Under the pieces are notes generated by a model, which was given only the letters and a program-made list of their open reading frames with translations, searched no databases and had not been told where the DNA came from. Source: Leptospirillum sp. (GTDB lineage Bacteria > Nitrospirota > Leptospirillia > Leptospirillales > Leptospirillaceae). From it: 19,150 nt of DNA. Positions within the stretch are counted from its first letter, which is position 1. The number at the start of each line of letters is the position of its first letter. The translations under genes and the position numbers were made by a program. Positions 1 through 8,166 of this stretch are shown in pieces. Location of the stretch: the NCBI GenBank assembly GCA_027343785.1, contig DAHWKF010000112.1, positions 1-19,150 on the forward strand, given 5' to 3'.

Positions 1-807
1 ACGGACAAAATGCCTGGGATCACGCGTCCAGGAATACTTTCCTTCGAACCCTTCAAAGAGATGATCCGGCAGGCCAGGAGCCTGTGGGACAACCGCCCGG
101 AGTTCGGGAAATTTCTTTTTCAAAAGATCGAACGCCTCGAGCATCTTGGGATAGAGTCGGGTCACCTCCGATTCCCTGCTGCCTGGCAAAAGGCCAATGA
201 TCCGGGAGTCCGTCTCCGGTTCGTTCGACCTCCCGAAAAGAATCCGGCGCAACCCGTCCTGTGATTCCTGGGGAAAAGGCTCGTCCAGAAGAGGGTGGCC
301 GACATAGGTCACCGGGACACCCTCTTTTTCATAAAGAGCTGTTTCGAACGGAAAGATCACGAACATATGGTCAACGTCTCGCTTGATCTGATGAATCCGG
401 CTTTTACGCCAGGCCCAGAGCTGCGGACTGATGTAGTAAAAAACACGAATGCCCCGTTTTTTCAGGGATCGGGCCAGTCTCAAGTTGAAATCCGGATAAT
501 CCACCAATATGACTGTTGAGATGCCGTTCCGGTCGACCGTCTGTAAAACACGACGAAAAGCCCGGAGGATGCTTCCGGCTTTTCGGAACACCTCCATCAA
601 CCCGATCACCGACAGTTCGCTAAGGGAGACGATCTGGGTGGAACCGGCGTTTTTCAATCGGTCTCCCCCCACCGACCAGACCTCAAGACCGGGTTTCCTT
701 TTCAGCAACTCTCCCAGCAAATGGGCCCCGTGCTGGTCGCCCGACGTTTCTCCGGCGACGATAAGCAAGCGGTTTTCCTGTCTTCGAACCGGGGAGGAGT
801 TTCTCAT
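1..807 (-). CDS. lpxB: Lipid-A-disaccharide synthase LpxB, partial (C-terminus beyond left edge)
   Basis: LpxB condenses UDP-2,3-diacylglucosamine with lipid X to give the tetra-acyl disaccharide of lipid A, at the inner face of the inner membrane. My own reading of the minus strand gives 269 codons from the ATG at 807, open to the window edge; the family is usually about 380 residues, so roughly the last third is missing. Family hallmarks are visible: an N-terminal 'LLIVAGETSGDQHGAHLL', then 'VDYPDFNLRLA', 'YYISPQLWAWR', 'FPFE' followed by 'VGHPLLD', and 'GLLPGSRESEV'. The start lies 8 bases after the stop of the upstream oxidoreductase gene, with no clear Shine-Dalgarno sequence, so translation is probably coupled. 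It is the last gene of the lipid A operon visible here. Confidence 0.95.
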   Translation of the reverse strand, partial: MRNSSPVRRQENRLLIVAGETSGDQHGAHLLGELLKRKPGLEVWSVGGDRLKNAGSTQIVSLSELSVIGLMEVFRKAGSILRAFRRVLQTVDRNGISTVILVDYPDFNLRLARSLKKRGIRVFYYISPQLWAWRKSRIHQIKRDVDHMFVIFPFETALYEKEGVPVTYVGHPLLDEPFPQESQDGLRRILFGRSNEPETDSRIIGLLPGSRESEVTRLYPKMLEAFDLLKKKFPELRAVVPQAPGLPDHLFEGFEGKYSWTRDPRHFVR

Positions 808-815
808 CAGGCGTA

Positions 816-1781
816 CTAGACGGTAGAGGCTTGCTGGAAGCGTTTCAGACTTTCTTCAGCCAGCCGGTTGACTTCGAGCGCGACCTGCAATGCCCTGAAT
901 CCCTCTTCCCCTGTCACCTTGGGAGGGGATCTCGAGAGGATCGAAGCCACAAAAGATTTCAGCTCCTTTTTGAGCGGTTCTTCCGCTTCGAATACCCTCT
1001 TTCCCCTGTCGATTTTCGGAAGTGCCCCCGGTGCCAGGGTGACCCGGGCTTCAGAGAGTTCTCGGGTTTCAAAGTTCAGGGAAAAATAACGTCCCTCCCG
1101 GTCGAACACCCTGAATTTCCTCAGTTTTTCCATCGATACCCGGCTTCCCAGAACCTGGGCGAGACAACCATTCTCGAACTCGATCCAGGCGTTGGCGATA
1201 TCGATATGGGGGGTGATCACCGGGGTTCCCACAACCCGCATGGTCGCGATCGGAGAGTTGACCAGCGTCAGGATGATATCGATGTCGTGGATCATCAAGT
1301 CGACGACAACGGGAACATCCGTCCCCCGAAGGCCAAAGGGGGATAGTCTTTGGGCTTCGATATAGGCCGGCTTGGGACGGGCTTCCAGAATGGCTTCAAG
1401 GCCAGGGTTGAAGCGCTCTATATGGCCGATCTGCAGGATCACCCCTGCCTTTTTCGTCAGATCCAGAATCCTCTGGGCGTTTTCAAGGGTGTCGGCAATG
1501 GGTTTTTCGAGAAAAAGATGCGGCTTCCCGATCGCAAAGATCTCTTCGATCACCGGCATATGGGTCATGGTCGGCGTAACAACAGAAACCGCATCGCATT
1601 CCCCCACCAAAGACGCGATAGAGGGGTGCGTCCTGACCCTAAGGCGGGATGCGACCTCATGGGCGCGCCCCTGATCGGAATCATATACCCCTGTCATGTC
1701 TACGTCCGGAATTTCCGAAAGAACACGGGCGTGATGCTGACCCAGATACCCGACACCGATAACGCCGACCCTCAGTCCCAT
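816..1781 (-). CDS. Gfo/Idh/MocA family NAD(P)-dependent oxidoreductase (GnnA-like position)
   Basis: This is a 321-residue dehydrogenase with an N-terminal Rossmann fold: 'VGVIGVGYLGQHHARVL' gives GxGxxG at residues 9-14. 'FLEKPIADT' carries the family's Glu-Lys-Pro at 92-94, and 'DLMIHDID' (161-168) supplies the conserved histidine of the C-terminal domain. It sits between lpxI and lpxB. Its start overlaps the lpxI stop by 10 bases, and it has a G-rich ribosome site (GGTGGGGGT) just ahead. Known biology: in Acidithiobacillus and Leptospira a member of this family, GnnA, oxidises UDP-GlcNAc at C3 before GnnB transaminates it, giving amide-linked lipid A. No aminotransferase gene is visible here, so a GnnA role is only a hypothesis. 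Many Gfo/Idh proteins of unknown substrate occupy the same slot in lipid A operons. Confidence 0.85.
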   Translation of the reverse strand: MGLRVGVIGVGYLGQHHARVLSEIPDVDMTGVYDSDQGRAHEVASRLRVRTHPSIASLVGECDAVSVVTPTMTHMPVIEEIFAIGKPHLFLEKPIADTLENAQRILDLTKKAGVILQIGHIERFNPGLEAILEARPKPAYIEAQRLSPFGLRGTDVPVVVDLMIHDIDIILTLVNSPIATMRVVGTPVITPHIDIANAWIEFENGCLAQVLGSRVSMEKLRKFRVFDREGRYFSLNFETRELSEARVTLAPGALPKIDRGKRVFEAEEPLKKELKSFVASILSRSPPKVTGEEGFRALQVALEVNRLAEESLKRFQQASTV

Positions 1782-2677
1782 GTAACCCCCACCACACAGA
1801 TTCCCAAACGATCCGCCGTCTCCAGAAAATGCCCCGTATCCAGAATCAGGGATTTTCCCGCCTCCAGTGCCAGAACGCGTCCTCCGACTTCCCCCATCAG
1901 AAGCAGCGTTTTCATTCCGACGGAAGGAAGATCGAAGCGAAGATCCTGACCGGGCTTGGCCATCTTCACAACGACAATTCCGGAAGGGGCAAATCGGGCT
2001 CCCCTCCTGATGGTCTCATCGGTCCCTTCGATCGCTTCCAGCGACAGGATCACCTTTTCCTTGACCACCACACATTGTCCGACATCCAGCTTCCCCAAAA
2101 CCTTGCCGGTTTCAAAGCCGATCCGGATATCCTCCCACTCTCCCGGCGTGGGCTGATGCGTTCCCAGAACGCCTTCTGGGGCCGTGAGTTCGGGAAGAAG
2201 CAAAGTAGAAGGAACGATGCGGATCGATTCCCGTTCAAACTCGTCAGCCAGTGCCCTCAACACCTGATCATCGTGATTGACGGCCACTTTTGCCAATATG
2301 CGGACCCCTCTCCAGTCCGGACGGAGATCAAAAAGCCGGGGTTTCTGGATTCCGCCCGCAAAGGCGGCGGAACGCACTCCATATCGATGAAAGGTATCAA
2401 AAATCGGCGCTATCTGCCCCACCCGTATCCACCGGATGGTCGCTCCTGATTTTTCGATCTCCGGATCGGTTTCACCCCGATGGGCGACGACGATAACCTC
2501 ATAGCCTTTTTTATGTGCAGCATCCAGAAAAAGACCGGGGAAGAGTCCGTTGCCGGCAACCAGACCGATCGGTCCCGGAGGAGAAAGGGTGTTTTCGGTC
2601 AGATCTTCCCGGGGTTCGGGTTCGATATGTCCATAGGGAAAAATATGGCGGTCAGTTGTCGGAAGACGGGTTTTCAT
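1772..2677 (-). CDS. lpxI: UDP-2,3-diacylglucosamine pyrophosphatase LpxI (DUF1009)
   Basis: LpxI hydrolyses UDP-2,3-diacylglucosamine to lipid X and UMP, replacing LpxH in bacteria that lack it. The 301-residue product has the LpxI N-terminal signature 'IGLVAGNGLFPGLF' (residues 37-50), 'LGTHQPTPGEWEDI' (171-184), 'EAIEGTDETIRRGA' (214-227) and the C-terminal 'KPGQDLRFDLPSVG' (241-254), whose aspartate probably corresponds to the catalytic metal ligand. The family core normally begins within a few residues of the 'GLVAGNG' motif. Here about 35 extra residues precede it, and I find no ATG, GTG or TTG in frame that would shorten it, so the ATG at 2677 stands. That start overlaps the lpxA stop by 26 bases and lacks a good ribosome site, implying coupled translation. 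Confidence 0.93.
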   Translation of the reverse strand: MKTRLPTTDRHIFPYGHIEPEPREDLTENTLSPPGPIGLVAGNGLFPGLFLDAAHKKGYEVIVVAHRGETDPEIEKSGATIRWIRVGQIAPIFDTFHRYGVRSAAFAGGIQKPRLFDLRPDWRGVRILAKVAVNHDDQVLRALADEFERESIRIVPSTLLLPELTAPEGVLGTHQPTPGEWEDIRIGFETGKVLGKLDVGQCVVVKEKVILSLEAIEGTDETIRRGARFAPSGIVVVKMAKPGQDLRFDLPSVGMKTLLLMGEVGGRVLALEAGKSLILDTGHFLETADRLGICVVGVTWD

Positions 2678-3509
2678 GGTGGCTTTGCTTGGGAGCGGTC
2701 AGGACACCCCGTCCGGTCCTTTTCAGAAAATCCAGAAGGTGATTGATTTCCGGTCCGGCGGGAATCTCCTTGCTCACCTTTTCCAGAGATTCCTTTTGGG
2801 GTAATCCGGATCGGAACAGGATCTGATAGGCCCTTTTGAGAAGACTGATCGTTTCCGGCGAAAAACGGGCCCTTTTCAATCCTTCCAGATTGAGGCCATA
2901 GAGATAGGCCCGGTTTCCGGAGGCCCAGACGTAAGGAGGAACATCTTTCGGGACTCCGCTCATCCCCCCCACCATGGCCAGGGTGCCGATACGGACAAAC
3001 TGGTGGATTCCGGTCAGACCACCGATGATGGCTCCGTCCTCGATGATGATGTGACCCGCAAGGTTCGCGGCGTTGGCCATCACAATCCTTGAACCGAGGA
3101 AGCAATCGTGGGCGACATGACAGTTGGCCATCAGAAGGTTCTGATCTCCGATGCGGGTCAGCATTCCTCCGCCTTCGGTTCCCCTGTGGATCGTGACAGA
3201 TTCCCGAATGGTATTCTTGTCTCCGATCACAACCTGGCTCGGTTCTCCCCGGTATTTCAAATCCTGGGGGGGAAGACCCGCCGAGGAAAAAGGATAAAAC
3301 AGGTTGTCTTTTCCAATCGTGGTGTTTCCGTCAATGACCACATGGGAAATAAAACGTGTGCCGGCGCCAACCGTAATCCGTCCTTTCAGGATGCAAAAAG
3401 GACCAACATGCACCCCAGGACCCAGTTCGACTTCCCGGGACACTTCGGCAAGGGGATGAATATATACCTCCCCCTCCGGTTCCGGAGGGGTCGTTCCCTG
3501 CCGGCTCAA
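2652..3509 (-). CDS. lpxA: UDP-N-acetylglucosamine acyltransferase LpxA (probable TTG start)
   Basis: LpxA adds the first 3-hydroxyacyl chain to UDP-GlcNAc (or to its 3-amino analogue) from acyl-ACP, the first step of lipid A synthesis, in the cytoplasm. Left-handed beta-helix hexapeptide repeats fill the first two thirds. 'NCHVAHDC' carries the catalytic histidine of the AHD motif, and 'GGLTGIHQF', 'VPPYVWASGN' and 'GLNLEGLKRARFS' are classic LpxA C-terminal signatures. An ATG-initiated reading frame extends back to 3764, but that stretch lies wholly over fabZ and is not LpxA-like. The TTG at 3509 overlaps the fabZ stop (TTGA) and has GAGG seven bases upstream. It gives 285 residues, with the catalytic His near 134 (E. 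coli 125), so I chose it. A rare ATT start at 3461, preceded by GGGGGAGG, would give about 269 residues and cannot be excluded. Confidence 0.9.
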   Translation of the reverse strand: MSRQGTTPPEPEGEVYIHPLAEVSREVELGPGVHVGPFCILKGRITVGAGTRFISHVVIDGNTTIGKDNLFYPFSSAGLPPQDLKYRGEPSQVVIGDKNTIRESVTIHRGTEGGGMLTRIGDQNLLMANCHVAHDCFLGSRIVMANAANLAGHIIIEDGAIIGGLTGIHQFVRIGTLAMVGGMSGVPKDVPPYVWASGNRAYLYGLNLEGLKRARFSPETISLLKRAYQILFRSGLPQKESLEKVSKEIPAGPEINHLLDFLKRTGRGVLTAPKQSHHENPSSDN

Positions 3510-4000
3510 CCTTTTGCCTCGGCGGAATATACCCTCCCGGGCGCGGGTAGTGGCGCAGGGCGGATCATGGCCATAATCTCCGCTTCGCAAATTCTTTTTT
3601 CGCCCACATGAATTTCGCCTTCCATTTTCCAGGAACTTCCGCGAACATTTCTTGTCGTCAAAGTGATGACCAGGGTATCTCCCGGTCCGGCGGGGTTCCG
3701 AAAACGCGCCCGGTCGATTCCCATGAAATAAGGGATTCTTCCGGTCTTGTCCTGGCCGGAACAAATGGCGAGGATACCTCCCACCTGCGCCATGGCTTCA
3801 ATCAGCAGGACACCCGGCATAATGGGAAATCCCGGAAAATGCCCCGTAAAGAAAGGCTCATTGATGGTGACGTTCTTGATCCCGACAATCCGCTTACCCG
3901 GCTCGACCTCCAGGATCCTGTCCACCAGCAGGAACGGATAACGGTGGGGAAGGATTTCAAGTATTTCCTGGATGTTCAGTGCCATCACAGAATCACTCAT
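3506..4000 (-). CDS. fabZ: 3-hydroxyacyl-[acyl-carrier-protein] dehydratase FabZ
   Basis: FabZ dehydrates 3-hydroxyacyl-ACP in fatty acid elongation, and so competes with LpxA and LpxD for the same substrates, which is the usual reason for its place in this operon. The product is a 164-residue single hot-dog domain. 'LPHRYPFLLVDRI' (17-29) is the family N-terminus, and 'GHFPGFPIMPGVLLIEAMAQ' (53-72) holds the catalytic His54 and Glu68. The start at 4000 has AAGGG about seven bases upstream and overlaps the lpxD stop by 8 bases. A second ATG six codons in (3985) is an alternative. The C-terminal tail after 'MAMIRPAP' is about a dozen residues longer than usual. Confidence 0.95.
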   Translation of the reverse strand: MSDSVMALNIQEILEILPHRYPFLLVDRILEVEPGKRIVGIKNVTINEPFFTGHFPGFPIMPGVLLIEAMAQVGGILAICSGQDKTGRIPYFMGIDRARFRNPAGPGDTLVITLTTRNVRGSSWKMEGEIHVGEKRICEAEIMAMIRPAPLPAPGRVYSAEAKG

Positions 4001-5045
4001 GGTTATCCCTTCTTTTGTCTGTGTCGCCGGATAAACTTGTTATCTTTTCGAGATTTCGAACCCTCGTCAGGATTCGGGGAAGGTCCCCCAGAATTGTCTG
4101 GATCCGTAGCCATAAGGTATGAGAAATGGCAGGAGATCCAGAAACCCTCGACCTCTCCGGAAGGCTTTTCGCGACCCCTGACTGGGCACCCACCATCGAA
4201 TCATTCCCGATTTCTATATGCCCGACAACCCCGGATTGTCCGGCAAGGATGACCCGATGCCCCAGACGGCTGGAACCCGAAATTCCCGCCTGGGAGACAA
4301 TGACACAATCCTCTCCAATCCGAACATTATGGGCAATCTGGACCAAATTGTCGATTTTTGTTCCCTTTCCGATGACCGTCTCACCAAAGGTTGCGCGATC
4401 AATCGTCGTATTGGCCCCGATTTCAACATCGTCGCCAATAACAACCCGTCCGATCTGTGGAATCTTGTGACGATGCCCTTGCCGGTCCGCCGCATATCCA
4501 AAACCGTCAGACCCCACGACGGCATTGGGCTGGATAATGACCCTGTCGCCAATCCGGGTGTCTTCCCGAATGACAACGCCCGGATGGACCAGACATCCGG
4601 CACCGATCGTCACACGGGGGCCAATGTACACACCGGCAGAAATGACGGTTCCGGCCCCTATGTGGCATCCTTCCATGACCACAGCGCAGGCACCAACCTC
4701 GACGGGAGGCTCCATGTCAACATCAGAAGCGACATAGGCACGCTGATGGATGCCGTTCACAGGCTCAGGAAGGGGGTAAAAAACCTGCATGACTCTGGAG
4801 AGGGCGAGGTAGGGATCCGAAACCACAATCTGGGGGATAGGTATCCCCTCGATCCGTTCTGATAAAAGGATGGCGCCGGCGTGCAACTTTCCGACTTCAC
4901 CGCGGTATTTTGGATTGGCCAGAAAAGTCAGGTCATGCGGCCCGGCTTCCTGCATTGACCGGACCGCAAGAATCTGTTTACCGGGTTCAATCTGTGAACC
5001 CGTGAGATTTCCTCCGACAAGCGAGGCGATCTCGTCTAACGTCAT
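3993..5045 (-). CDS. lpxD: UDP-3-O-acylglucosamine N-acyltransferase LpxD
   Basis: LpxD transfers the second 3-hydroxyacyl chain, from acyl-ACP to the 2-amino group of UDP-3-O-acyl-glucosamine. The 350-residue length is typical (E. coli 341). The N-terminal uridine-binding domain shows 'HDLTFLANPKYRGEV' (37-51). A left-handed beta-helix of hexapeptide repeats follows from about residue 105 to 295, including 'VVGSDGFGYA' (177-186). 'IDNLVQIAHNVRIG' (231-244) places the catalytic histidine at position 239, the same number as in E. coli. The C-terminal helix ('ILGDLPRILTRVRNLEK') is present. Its ATG overlaps the ompH stop (ATGA), so the two are tightly coupled. Confidence 0.96.
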   Translation of the reverse strand: MTLDEIASLVGGNLTGSQIEPGKQILAVRSMQEAGPHDLTFLANPKYRGEVGKLHAGAILLSERIEGIPIPQIVVSDPYLALSRVMQVFYPLPEPVNGIHQRAYVASDVDMEPPVEVGACAVVMEGCHIGAGTVISAGVYIGPRVTIGAGCLVHPGVVIREDTRIGDRVIIQPNAVVGSDGFGYAADRQGHRHKIPQIGRVVIGDDVEIGANTTIDRATFGETVIGKGTKIDNLVQIAHNVRIGEDCVIVSQAGISGSSRLGHRVILAGQSGVVGHIEIGNDSMVGAQSGVAKSLPERSRVSGSPAISHTLWLRIQTILGDLPRILTRVRNLEKITSLSGDTDKRRDNHE

Positions 5046-5641
5046 TGGGCAGAACCTGGCGGATTATTTTTATTGATGTACTGGATAACCGATTCTGTCA
5101 GGTCAGCCTTGGAGTTCAGATACAGGATTCGGGAAGAAGAAAAAGCCGGGGGCTGGGGACCCATCGGTATCCGGATCGGATGCTGGGCCAGAACCACCTG
5201 AAATCCGTATTTTTTTCCAACATATATCGTGGCCTTTGAAAGCGCGTCCAGGAATTTCCGGATCTCGACGGCGTTTTCCGAAGCCACCTCCGTCTGGATT
5301 TTCTGAAGCTTTTTCCTGTAGTCCTGCACCTTTTGCTGAAAGGCCAGCTCCTTGGCCTTGAGGGCGTCCTTGCTGATAACTCCCACCTGCTGTTCGATCC
5401 GCTTCTGTTCCCCCTGCAGTTCCTGGCGCTCAGACTGGATACTCTCAGCCTTCTTCTTCTGGAACTCCTTCAGATGGGACTGGATCGATTTGCCCAAATC
5501 CGTCTTGCGGAACGCCTTGAGAACATCGACGACACCAACAACGTCGGACGCCTCGGCGATCCGGAATGTTCCCGACAACACGGTGGCAAAGAAAACAATG
5601 CTGACAAAAACCAGATACTTTGCTTTTTTCTGGATGAACAT
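5042..5641 (-). CDS. skp: OmpH/Skp-family periplasmic chaperone
   Basis: Skp/OmpH chaperones hold unfolded outer-membrane proteins in the periplasm and deliver them to the Bam complex, which suits its place just after bamA. The product is 199 residues: a signal peptide (basic 'MFIQKKAK', hydrophobic 12-24, probable cleavage near 'AEAS'), then 'VVGVVDVLKAFRKTDLGKSIQ' at the start of the mature protein. A long Lys/Gln/Glu-rich coiled coil (about residues 50-125, the tentacles) follows, then a C-terminal strand region. An in-frame ATG exists at 5725, but it lies inside the bamA coding end. The ATG at 5641 has AAAGGA six bases upstream and sits directly before the signal peptide, so I chose it. 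The protein is slightly longer than E. coli Skp (161). Confidence 0.9.
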   Translation of the reverse strand: MFIQKKAKYLVFVSIVFFATVLSGTFRIAEASDVVGVVDVLKAFRKTDLGKSIQSHLKEFQKKKAESIQSERQELQGEQKRIEQQVGVISKDALKAKELAFQQKVQDYRKKLQKIQTEVASENAVEIRKFLDALSKATIYVGKKYGFQVVLAQHPIRIPMGPQPPAFSSSRILYLNSKADLTESVIQYINKNNPPGSAQ

Positions 5642-5714
5642 GAAATGTCCTTTCCTAGCAGGTGACGGATGAAGTGAGTGAACAGGAACGACAGGAGACA
5701 TATTCTTGCTCCCC

Positions 5715-8069
5715 TTACCCTCCATACAGTGAACCCATCTCGAAGTTGACGACAGGTCCCGGATAGTTTCCTGGAAATGCCTGCATCTGTGCGTTGTTGA
5801 TCAATGGCCAACCCAGATCCAGCGTCAAAGGACCCATCGGAGAATTCCACATGATACCGAATCCGGTGGCAGGCCAGGCAAATCCGCTCATTGAAATGGG
5901 CTGACCGGGCAAATACTCTCCCGAGTCGTCAAAGAATACGTCCCCGTAAAATCCGAACTTCGGAAAAATCGGCCATGTGTAATCCATGTTGAAGATCAGT
6001 TCCTTGTTTCCGCCCACAAGGTAGCCAAATGGCATCGGGCCGGCGAATCCGAAATTGTAACCCCGGTTCGAATAGATGCCGCCGACATAGAACCGGTCCC
6101 AGACCGGGATGAACCCGTCCGGCCCCAATGGCTCCTCGTCGCCGATCGCTACGTGAAACGACAAGGTCGTCCGCTGGGTCACAGGAAGATAAAGCGTTCC
6201 GTTTCCGGTCACGGAATAGAACGAGGTGTCCCCTCCGAAGGTCCCCCCATATACGCCGAGATTTCCCCACAAATGGTAACCGGAATGGGGGTTCATGTAG
6301 TTGTCCCGCCGGTCATAGGAGATACCGATGGAAGGACCCGTCTGGGTCCAGTAGCCCACCTGCTGCAGAAATGGCGCCAAAATGGGAGATTGCTGGACTT
6401 GCTGGACCGTCGGGGCGACCAGGAAGATCTGTTCGGACTCCAGAAGCCAGGACAAGCTTGTCGAGAAATAATAACCGAAACGTCGGGTCAGGGTCACGGA
6501 TCCCCCGATCGCACTGTTCCAGTAGGTGAAATAGTCCATGAAGGTATCAAAGAAGGAGAGGGACGCGGCCGTGGGGGTGTCCATAAACCACGGATCCGTA
6601 ATGGTCAGGGAGTACATGGTGATAAATCCGCCCAGTTCGCCGGAAAGCGAGACCGAATCACCCGTCCCGAAAATGTTGTTCTGGGCGATGGTCGCCATAC
6701 CCATGACGCCAAACAGGGTGCTGTAACCTCCTCCCAGGGAGAAGGTCCCCGTGGGTTTTTCCTTGACCTTCACATTGAGGTCCACCAGGTTTTTTCCAAC
6801 CTGCTGTGGAACGATCTGAACGTTGGAGAAGAATCCCAGATTCTGAAGATTCCTGTAACTGTCCTGCAGTGCGCTGGTGTCCATGATGTCGGACTCCTGG
6901 ACGCCGAGGACGCGGCGGATAACCTTGTCGCGCGTCAGTTCGTTTCCCGCGATGTTGATCCGGCGGATATGGACCAGCCCTCCTTCGGTGACGGAATAGG
7001 TCAGAGCCACGGTTTTTTTCTCGAGATCGGGAATAACCTGGGGCGTCACGATCGCAAAGGCGTAACCCTTGTGACCATAGAGTTTGGTCAGGTGGGTGAT
7101 ATCTTTCTGAAGGAGCTTGCGCGAAAAGATTTTCGGCGGCTTCATATGGATTTCCTTCATCAGCCTCTTGTGGGAAAAAAGCTTGTTCCCGGTCACATTG
7201 ACCGAACCGATCCGGAACTGTTCCCCTTCCTGGATGGGAAAGGTGATCCTCATAGATTTCTTGTGGTTGAAAAAGGAAATCTTTGGCTGCCCGATACCGA
7301 CATTGATGTAACCGTGGTTGAGATAAAAATTCCGGAGGCGGTCGATATCCTGGGAGATCTCGGTTTTTTTATAGATGCCGGCGTCTGTCCACCAGCTGGT
7401 CAGCCAGAAATATGGTTTTGTCTTGATCTTTTTCTGAAGGACAGAAGCGGGAAACTTCTTGTTGCCGGAAAAGTCGACCTCCTGGATTCTTGTCTGCCCT
7501 CCTTCCCGGATCAGGAAAATGAGCTCCACTTTCTTGCGTCCCAGCTTCTTCCGGATGGGAATCACCTCGGAATTGTAATAGCCGGCCTTTCGATAGGCCG
7601 CCTTGATCCGCTCGACGTTTTCGTGAACCTGATTCCCGTCATAAAAGGAAGCCGGCAAAAGGGTCAGTTTTTTCCGGAGATCGGAGGAAGATTTGGACAC
7701 ATTACCGATGAATGAAATCTTTTCGATGGTCGGTCTTTCGGTCAGAACATATACGAGTTTGATACCGCCTTCGTATCCTTCTGCATAGACGCGGATCTGT
7801 GAAAAGTATCCCGTGACATACAGATTTTTCAAATCCGCGCGAATGGAGGAATCCGAGTAAATGTCCCCCACATGGGTATGGACCTTGTCCCTGATCGTGT
7901 TGATATCGATCCGGCGGTTCCCCCGGATTTCGATTTTTTTGACAATAATGGCGTTATCATCCGGAGCCGACCAACTGTATGACGGGAAGGAAAGACCGGC
8001 CACACACAAGAAAAAGGACATAAAAAGAAAGTAGAAGGAACTTCGGTTGTTCAATGGCCTTCCAGACAT
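5715..8069 (-). CDS. bamA: Outer membrane protein assembly factor BamA (Omp85)
   Basis: BamA is the central pore of the machine that folds beta-barrel proteins into the outer membrane. The 784 residues comprise a signal peptide (hydrophobic 11-30, cleavage near 'YSWSAPDD') and five POTRA domains (about 41-112, 113-191, 194-282, 285-363, 366-438), each with a recognisable 'I..I.(I/F).GN' start such as 'KKIEIRGNRRI' and 'RRINIAGNELT'. A 16-strand barrel domain from about 440 begins 'GTFSLGGGYST'. The lid-loop motif is 'NRGYNFG' (RGY at 669-671). The C-terminal beta-signal reads 'FEMGSLY' and is followed by two extra glycines, an unusual end. No clear ribosome site precedes the ATG at 8069. It is the first gene of the envelope operon, about 90 bases after a probable promoter. 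Confidence 0.96.
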   Translation of the reverse strand: MSGRPLNNRSSFYFLFMSFFLCVAGLSFPSYSWSAPDDNAIIVKKIEIRGNRRIDINTIRDKVHTHVGDIYSDSSIRADLKNLYVTGYFSQIRVYAEGYEGGIKLVYVLTERPTIEKISFIGNVSKSSSDLRKKLTLLPASFYDGNQVHENVERIKAAYRKAGYYNSEVIPIRKKLGRKKVELIFLIREGGQTRIQEVDFSGNKKFPASVLQKKIKTKPYFWLTSWWTDAGIYKKTEISQDIDRLRNFYLNHGYINVGIGQPKISFFNHKKSMRITFPIQEGEQFRIGSVNVTGNKLFSHKRLMKEIHMKPPKIFSRKLLQKDITHLTKLYGHKGYAFAIVTPQVIPDLEKKTVALTYSVTEGGLVHIRRINIAGNELTRDKVIRRVLGVQESDIMDTSALQDSYRNLQNLGFFSNVQIVPQQVGKNLVDLNVKVKEKPTGTFSLGGGYSTLFGVMGMATIAQNNIFGTGDSVSLSGELGGFITMYSLTITDPWFMDTPTAASLSFFDTFMDYFTYWNSAIGGSVTLTRRFGYYFSTSLSWLLESEQIFLVAPTVQQVQQSPILAPFLQQVGYWTQTGPSIGISYDRRDNYMNPHSGYHLWGNLGVYGGTFGGDTSFYSVTGNGTLYLPVTQRTTLSFHVAIGDEEPLGPDGFIPVWDRFYVGGIYSNRGYNFGFAGPMPFGYLVGGNKELIFNMDYTWPIFPKFGFYGDVFFDDSGEYLPGQPISMSGFAWPATGFGIMWNSPMGPLTLDLGWPLINNAQMQAFPGNYPGPVVNFEMGSLYGG

Positions 8070-8102
8070 CAGTATTTTTCTGTCATATGTTGGTTACGGA
8101 CT

Positions 8103-8134
8103 GCCCGGAGCCATATCTCCGGGCCGAAAGGCCC
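8103..8134 (-). promoter_or_regulatory. Two mutually exclusive hairpins in the bamA leader
   Basis: Two inverted repeats overlap. Arms 8103-8110 and 8117-8124 form an 8-bp GC-rich stem with a 6-base loop. Arms 8121-8125 and 8130-8134 form a 5-bp stem around a 4-base loop. They share bases 8121-8124, so only one can form at a time. Both lie in the predicted 5' untranslated region of bamA. There is no U-run after either, so neither is a standard terminator. Confidence 0.45.
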
Positions 8135-8166
8135 CTTTCATCCGTTTTCAGGAAAAAATCTTTTGA

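Noticed and set aside
3510..3764. ATG-initiated N-terminal extension of lpxA
   Set aside because: It lies entirely over fabZ in another frame, has no LpxA-like sequence, and would make the protein about 100 residues too long.
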